In this document: positions 31,490-36,000 of the stretch, one piece after another
How the letters are laid out: every line of letters begins with the position of its first letter
Numbering within the stretch: the stretch's first letter is position 1
Source: Bacteroidetes bacterium B1(2017)
Lineage (GTDB): Bacteria; Bacteroidota; Bacteroidia; UKL13-3
Length of the DNA: 36,000 nucleotides
Direction of reading: 5' to 3'
Assembly (NCBI GenBank): GCA_002256395.1
Contig: NKJG01000019.1
Span: forward strand, 1 to 36,000
Program-made: the position numbers and the translations under genes
Notes under the pieces: generated by a model
Databases searched by the model: none
The model's input: the letters and a program-made list of their open reading frames with translations, nothing else
What the model was told of the DNA's origin: nothing

Positions 31490-31552
31490 GGAGGATTTCT
31501 AATCCGAATAAATGTTTGTTAAAAAACTCATAATATTAAATATCAATTCCTT

Positions 31553-31727
31553 CTAAAAAACACAACCAATGTTTTGGTTAATCTCCTGTTTATAAGCTTT
31601 GTAAGTATAGAATTCAACTTTGGTGGTTTTACATTTCTTACAAAAATAACGCTGTTTTGTCTTGGATCTTTACCATGTTTTATCATATAAATATCACATT
31701 CACAATGTTTTATATTTTCACCAACAT
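31553..31727 (-). pseudogene. IS1-family transposase N-terminal remnant (zinc ribbon)
   Basis: On the minus strand one frame reads KHCECDIYMIKHG (CxC half of a zinc ribbon). After a frameshift another reads RSKTKQRYFCKKCKTTKVEF, then YTYKAYKQEINQNI and a TAG at 31555-31553. The order CxxC..HG..kQRYfCkkC..YTYkAYkqg is that of IS1 InsA. The remnant begins exactly at the palindrome 31728-31743, and the rest of the IS is gone. Confidence 0.62.
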
Positions 31728-31743
31728 CCCGATAGCTATCGGG
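31728..31743. repeat. Palindrome CCCGATAGCTATCGGG
   Basis: A perfect 16-bp palindrome with the same core as 31474-31489, abutting the IS1-like remnant. Confidence 0.65.
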
Positions 31744-31823
31744 AGAAACATGAGCATGCCAATTGAGTCATTTCGTTTGATTTGAGGAGTTTAATTGCAT
31801 ATTATTAAGACCCATTACCTCTG

Positions 31824-32079
31824 AAAAAATCACATTTTTGATTGAAAAAGCAGGTATTTGGGCTTGAAAGGGGGTCACCCACACATCTGACAAATTACCT
31901 CCTATCCTAATTCTCTAAAAAAAAACCTGAGTCAATCGACCCAGGAATTTTTATTTTACCACACAATTTTTATCTTGTTAGTTTTCACTTGGCACTGTTA
32001 ACCATTCCAAACTAAGAATTTTAATACTATCTCGATATGACGCAATAACCCAAAAAAATCACATTTTTACTTGAAAAAG
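31824..32079. repeat. Pair of 27-bp imperfect direct repeats
   Basis: The block AAAAAATCACATTTTT-nn-TTGAAAAAG occurs at 31824-31850 and 32053-32079, differing only in the two n bases. It flanks the terminator at 31917-31945. Origin unknown; the intervening bases hold no gene. Confidence 0.6.
31917..31945 (-). terminator. Terminator downstream of the large secreted-protein gene
   Basis: Read on the minus strand, CCTGGGTC (31945-31938) pairs with GACTCAGG (one G-T wobble) around a four-base loop, followed by nine T's. It lies about 190 bases after the stop at 32133. Confidence 0.7.
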
Positions 32080-32132
32080 TTGATAATGTCTAGTTAAATG
32101 GGATCCTTATAAAACTGGTAGATCACTACTAT

Positions 32133-35100
32133 TTAATCTTTGCATTGCTTAGTAATCAAAATTGGATTCGATTTAGCTGACTCACCTAACGCTGTTACAC
32201 ATATTGCCGTATAGGCAAAGCTTGCTGCACCAACAGTTTTTGTTCGTCCAGCTCCGAGCCCACCTCCCCAAAAAATAGTTCCACATTCACATCCTGATGC
32301 TGTTAATGTTGCTTTCTCATTTTTACAAACGGTTTTTCTATCAGAAGAAATTACTGGTGCAGTTGTTGACCCAGTTGTAATTGTAATGGAATTTGATGTG
32401 GAAGAAGTGCCACATGAACTTTTACAAGTTGCTGTATAAGTACCAATACCTGCTTGAATCGTAGTCTGAGTACTAGATGTGGACCAAATAATTGTACCAT
32501 TACATCCAGACGCTGTTAAAGTCGATAATTGAGTCCCACAAATTATTGTAGGATTAGATGAAATAACGGGAGCAGGTGGTGGTAAACATGGTATAGTTTC
32601 ACTCAGTATTGTTATTGAAATGACCTCACTTGGTCCAGAAAGATTTCCACCGTTATAAGATTTCACTCTAAACCAAAACTGTTCTTCCGAGTCAAAATAA
32701 TTATTATTAACACGCTCAATTCCACGTATGGATTTGATGGTGCCATTTATTAATCCTATAAAATACCAATTAATATTGTCGTCTGAGCCTTCAATTCTCA
32801 ATCCTTCCGGTGTACATTCTTGGTAATCCCAGCTTAGAGATATCTGTTTATGATTTAAAGCATCTATGTAAGACAGACCCGATAGTGAACGAGGAGCCAG
32901 CGTTTTGTCACAATTAACAGATTGTATTTGTACACCATTAGAACTCACACTTTCACAATCTCCAATTTTACACTTTGCGGTATATGTTCCTAAGCCAACT
33001 TCTAAAGTTAATCCTTCTAAACCGTTTGACCATTTTACCGTTCCTGTACAACTATTTGCAGTTAAAGTGGCGGTTTCATTTGGCTGTATTTGAGTTTTAT
33101 TGGCTGATATAGTAGGTACACTAATATTTTCACAAGGGAGTGGGCCTCCGTCCTTATTTATCCTAAAACGATCGAGCTTAAATTCGCTATAGCAGTTGTT
33201 GCTATTCTTACATCTGGTATATAAATAGATATCTTTGTTAAGGTTTTCAAGCGTATTTGTGATGGTGTAGGTGCTTCCTGTTCCGGCTTCTTCTTTGCCG
33301 AAATTATACCAATAAAGCGTAGCGTTACTCTGACAACTCATATAGATTGAGATCGAAACATCATTGGTTTCGTTTGAAGGAATTACCTGATTATAGACTG
33401 GCATGGCTGGCTTGAAATCACTATCACAAATCTCCTTTACTTTAATTAATTGGGTGTATGTCACTGTGCTTTCGCATCCGTAGCTATTGATACATTTCAT
33501 GCTATAGATAAAGTCACCAGCTTTTTCAGAACGGGTCAATTGAGTTCCTGTACCAATTTCACCCATCGCATTATACCAATGGATTGTCCCGCCATTCGAA
33601 CATGCTTGTGCATAAAATGTAAATGATTCATTCTCTCTGATGGCTCTACCTTGATGCGAAAATTGTACCTCCATCGTTGGTTCAGGAGCACAATGACACC
33701 TATCTATCGTAAAATATATGTCTCCATAATACCCGCTTTCGCAGCCTGTGGAGCTATCTACACAATTGACATTGTATTTGTACGAGCCTTCTTGTGTCAA
33801 TTCTAATTGCCCAGATGTATTTTCAATTAGTATATCATCTTTGTACCACCTATAATTGCCCGCTTGGCAGTTTTCGGCACCTAACCATTTTTTCAGACAA
33901 ACCACATTATCGCTTGGTGTGGAAACCACATTTGGTTTAAGGGGTGATTTTAGTAAATTCAATGTTATAAGATTAGATGCTTCTCCAATGCAAGTGTTTA
34001 GCCTACATCTTGTTCTATAGATGAAAGTGGTGTTTGTAGCAATCTGAGGCTCATATAAAGTTAAGGCTGTGGCGTTTGACGGTAAGGAGGCCCATTCTTC
34101 AGTGTTTTTTTGCCACTCAATAATACCCGGACAACTTCCCGATGTGCTAACATTTACATCAGAGCTTGCACAGAAAGGTGCTTCGCCTTTATCGCTGCTT
34201 AATACAGGAGCTTCTAATCTATCATACACTACTATTTCAATCGGTTCAGAAATCGCATTAATGCAATATTTATCATAGCAGTTTACGGTATATGTTGTGG
34301 TAGCAACTGGTGTGATTTTTAAAGTTGGGGTTGTGCCTCCTGACGACCATTCTATATTATCCGGGCAACTTTTTACCGAAAGGCTACCAGTATAATTTTT
34401 GCAAAGGCTGTTATTAAATAAATCAGACGATACCGAAGGAATGCTATGGTATTTTTCTAAAACATCAAGATTCCCGTTTTGAATTTTTAAACTTAATGAT
34501 GACCCATTGGAGAATGTGATGGTATTAGTAGATTTTAAGTTATTGGAGTTGGTTTCTTTCAAACTATATAAATACCCAGCTTTTTCTGTGTAAGAAAATA
34601 CATAGTCATTCCTAAATTTTTCACCTGAATTATCGCATAGATTAAAACCAATCTGGCCTATGAATAGGCCATTGATATTACCCCCACAGCTGTAGTCAAT
34701 GGTGATTTTTTCAAGCGACATATCCATCGGATTTAGTCCACTTGTGGTTCCTTCTTCTAAAGAAAACACCTTATCGGCAACCATATTTCCTACTAAACCA
34801 GATGGGCCAATGAAAAGGTTCTTGCCTTTATAGCTTGGTAAACTGGCCCCGCTTTTTAGTTTGAAAAACTTGGGTAATCGGATATCAAAACTTTCGAAAT
34901 AAATTCCCTTCCAAAAATCTCCTGCAAGATTGGTGCATTTTGGTAAATTATTTGGATTTTGCCTTTTACTTAAATCCACCATTACTCTGTTTGGGTTTTC
35001 AAAACTGAAGCCTAGATCAGAGTACAACTTAGAATGAAAGGCGTTGGATGCTTTGGCTTGGAAAAAAATATCTTGCCAGTCTGTTACAGATACTGAACTA

Positions 35101-35786
35101 AATGCCAGGATATAAGGCAACCCAGCGTTTATTGTTTGGCCTTGAGCATTTTCTTGATCTACAGTATTAAATGATTTAATATAGCCAGACAATTCAAACT
35201 TCTCGAAGGCTCCGCATGAAAAGCTCAATTTAGTGTCTTCGTCAAGACCCATTTTTAAGGTATTTCCAAAACCCGCTAAACTTATTTCATAGAATGTAAA
35301 CTTCCCATTTAACAAAGAATTTGCCTCGGGGCTGATTTCATCATTACGTGCAGAGCTCAACGTGTTGGGCAAAATCTTCAATTCTCCTTTAAATCCATTT
35401 TTGCTTGAAAAAGCTATTCTATCTGCACCAAAATATATTGACTCTGAATTTTGGTTCTCGGGAATAGAAAATTTGCAGCCAACTTTTAAATAAGCTTGGT
35501 CTTTCTCAAAATTCATCTCAAAAACTACAATGTCATAGTTCCAGCCATCGATTTTAGAACGAAAAATTACAGGCAGAATAGCTACAGACGAAATAGCTTG
35601 AGAAATGGAATATCCACCAGATGATATGTCTATGACTCTTCCTTTGGCAGTTGCTGTTTGGATAGATTGGTCTATTTCGTTGGTAGAAATATTAGAAATA
35701 GCTGTATTAAAGTTAGCATGAGTGCAATTAAAAGAAAAGAAAAAAAGTACAGCAAAACAGATAGTAAATGTAGACTTAAGCTTCAT
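32133..35786 (-). CDS. Large secreted protein with repeated Cys-containing Ig-like domains
   Basis: A 1217-residue protein from ATG at 35786, where a clear signal peptide begins (MKLKSTFTICFAVLFFFSFN). The upstream extension to 35861 has no such feature and is rejected. The first 450 residues form a unique beta-rich region. Then come many SprB/PKD-like modules with the pattern vCxg...LtasGC.gtI.Ws.g..g.tltv..gtYtatC, each with paired cysteines. A fibronectin-III-like module with a GLSYIDALNHKQISLSWDYQ strand lies near 1000. The last modules repeat NPTIICG...ASGCNGTIIWS. No T9SS C-terminal sorting domain is evident. Such proteins are surface adhesins or matrix proteins in gliding and biofilm-forming Bacteroidota; the role here is inferred. 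Confidence 0.8.
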   Translation of the reverse strand: MKLKSTFTICFAVLFFFSFNCTHANFNTAISNISTNEIDQSIQTATAKGRVIDISSGGYSISQAISSVAILPVIFRSKIDGWNYDIVVFEMNFEKDQAYLKVGCKFSIPENQNSESIYFGADRIAFSSKNGFKGELKILPNTLSSARNDEISPEANSLLNGKFTFYEISLAGFGNTLKMGLDEDTKLSFSCGAFEKFELSGYIKSFNTVDQENAQGQTINAGLPYILAFSSVSVTDWQDIFFQAKASNAFHSKLYSDLGFSFENPNRVMVDLSKRQNPNNLPKCTNLAGDFWKGIYFESFDIRLPKFFKLKSGASLPSYKGKNLFIGPSGLVGNMVADKVFSLEEGTTSGLNPMDMSLEKITIDYSCGGNINGLFIGQIGFNLCDNSGEKFRNDYVFSYTEKAGYLYSLKETNSNNLKSTNTITFSNGSSLSLKIQNGNLDVLEKYHSIPSVSSDLFNNSLCKNYTGSLSVKSCPDNIEWSSGGTTPTLKITPVATTTYTVNCYDKYCINAISEPIEIVVYDRLEAPVLSSDKGEAPFCASSDVNVSTSGSCPGIIEWQKNTEEWASLPSNATALTLYEPQIATNTTFIYRTRCRLNTCIGEASNLITLNLLKSPLKPNVVSTPSDNVVCLKKWLGAENCQAGNYRWYKDDILIENTSGQLELTQEGSYKYNVNCVDSSTGCESGYYGDIYFTIDRCHCAPEPTMEVQFSHQGRAIRENESFTFYAQACSNGGTIHWYNAMGEIGTGTQLTRSEKAGDFIYSMKCINSYGCESTVTYTQLIKVKEICDSDFKPAMPVYNQVIPSNETNDVSISIYMSCQSNATLYWYNFGKEEAGTGSTYTITNTLENLNKDIYLYTRCKNSNNCYSEFKLDRFRINKDGGPLPCENISVPTISANKTQIQPNETATLTANSCTGTVKWSNGLEGLTLEVGLGTYTAKCKIGDCESVSSNGVQIQSVNCDKTLAPRSLSGLSYIDALNHKQISLSWDYQECTPEGLRIEGSDDNINWYFIGLINGTIKSIRGIERVNNNYFDSEEQFWFRVKSYNGGNLSGPSEVISITILSETIPCLPPPAPVISSNPTIICGTQLSTLTASGCNGTIIWSTSSTQTTIQAGIGTYTATCKSSCGTSSTSNSITITTGSTTAPVISSDRKTVCKNEKATLTASGCECGTIFWGGGLGAGRTKTVGAASFAYTAICVTALGESAKSNPILITKQCKD

Positions 35787-35851
35787 AATTTTAGTATTTG
35801 TGTTGGTTTTAATAAATTGATTAAAAAAAATATTATTTAAAATATATGTAT

Positions 35852-36000
35852 TCATCCCCAAAAGTAAATCCTTAAAACAGCCGAAAGCACTACCACACTT
35901 CTACTAAAAGCGATTGAACGTCGGTTTAGTCGTTTTAGGTGTGTTCTTAGTGTGAGATTCATGCGTTCGATGGAATTTGTTGCTCTGTTTTTGGTATTGT
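35852..36000 (-). CDS. IS1-family transposase, C-terminal end (runs off right edge)
   Basis: On the minus strand the frame ending at TGA 35854-35852 reads NTKNRATNSIERMNLTLRTH, then LKRLNRRSIAFSRSVVVLSA and a short tail. NSIERMNLTLRT(H/R)LKRLxRR(S/T)IxFS is the conserved end of IS1 InsB transposases, including the last catalytic Glu. The IS lies just upstream of the secreted-protein gene; its left inverted repeat should be within about 70 bases of the stop but is not obvious. The part beyond 36000 is not visible. Confidence 0.82.
   Translation of the reverse strand, partial: NTKNRATNSIERMNLTLRTHLKRLNRRSIAFSRSVVVLSAVLRIYFWG

Noticed and set aside
35787..35861. Extended N-terminus of the large secreted protein
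   Set aside because: A perfect signal peptide starts at 35786, and the extension would overlap the IS1 transposase end.

Overview
The window looks like a member of the Bacteroidota, probably a Cytophagales-type bacterium. It is AT-rich. Several upstream regions carry the Bacteroidota promoter pattern TTG-N19-TAnnTTTG (tRNA-Phe, the 4521 gene, the PIG-L gene), and most genes lack a Shine-Dalgarno sequence. Chromosomal genes at the edges also fit: a membrane Fe-S oxidoreductase, a secreted PIG-L deacetylase and a large Cys-rich Ig-like surface protein.

Layout. (1) 1-1990, chromosome: the 5' end of anmK, an Fe-S oxidoreductase and tRNA-Phe(GAA). (2) 1946-30257, a 28.3-kb integrative mobilizable element in the 3' end of tRNA-Phe. 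It is bounded by a 44-bp perfect direct repeat (attL 1946-1989, attR 30214-30257). Its tyrosine integrase (28859-30073) starts beside attR, and GGTACAAC direct repeats lie just inside both ends. The element brings its own terminator for tRNA-Phe, and the original tRNA terminator is left beyond attR. (3) 30258-36000, chromosome: PIG-L deacetylase, an IS1-family remnant, the 1217-residue secreted protein and the C-terminal end of another IS1-family transposase.

Inside the element, from left to right: an HTH/hypothetical gene cluster; a second, P4-type integration module (tRNA-Ser-like 3' end, DUF4102 integrase, AlpA, HTH protein, toprim primase-like protein, RadC, DUF2958), several genes of which have strong GGAGG-type ribosome-binding sites unlike the neighbourhood; a decayed stretch with a pentapeptide-repeat membrane protein, a recombinase-like fragment, a broken DUF2958 copy and tiny membrane or lipoprotein ORFs; a defence island; the mobilization genes (MobF relaxase, 4-TM protein, soluble coupling ATPase, candidate oriT); and a cargo slot next to the integrase. 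No mating-pair (VirB/Tra) genes are seen, so the element should depend on a helper for transfer.

Defence content. 12350-17293 encodes a two-gene restriction-modification-like system whose large protein fuses a GIY-YIG nuclease, an SF2 helicase and an Eco57I-type methylase. It is linked through a 25-codon ORF and two ATGA overlaps to an S-4TM pore-forming effector. That effector faces a CD-NTase encoded tail-to-tail on the other strand, together a minimal CBASS. Beside the integrase, 25774-28659 holds a three-gene cassette that I cannot assign to a described system: an XRE-like protein, a protein with a nucleoside-deoxyribosyltransferase-like N-terminus, and a divergent Ppx/GppA phosphatase whose promoter carries a perfect dyad. 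This cassette is the best candidate for something new.
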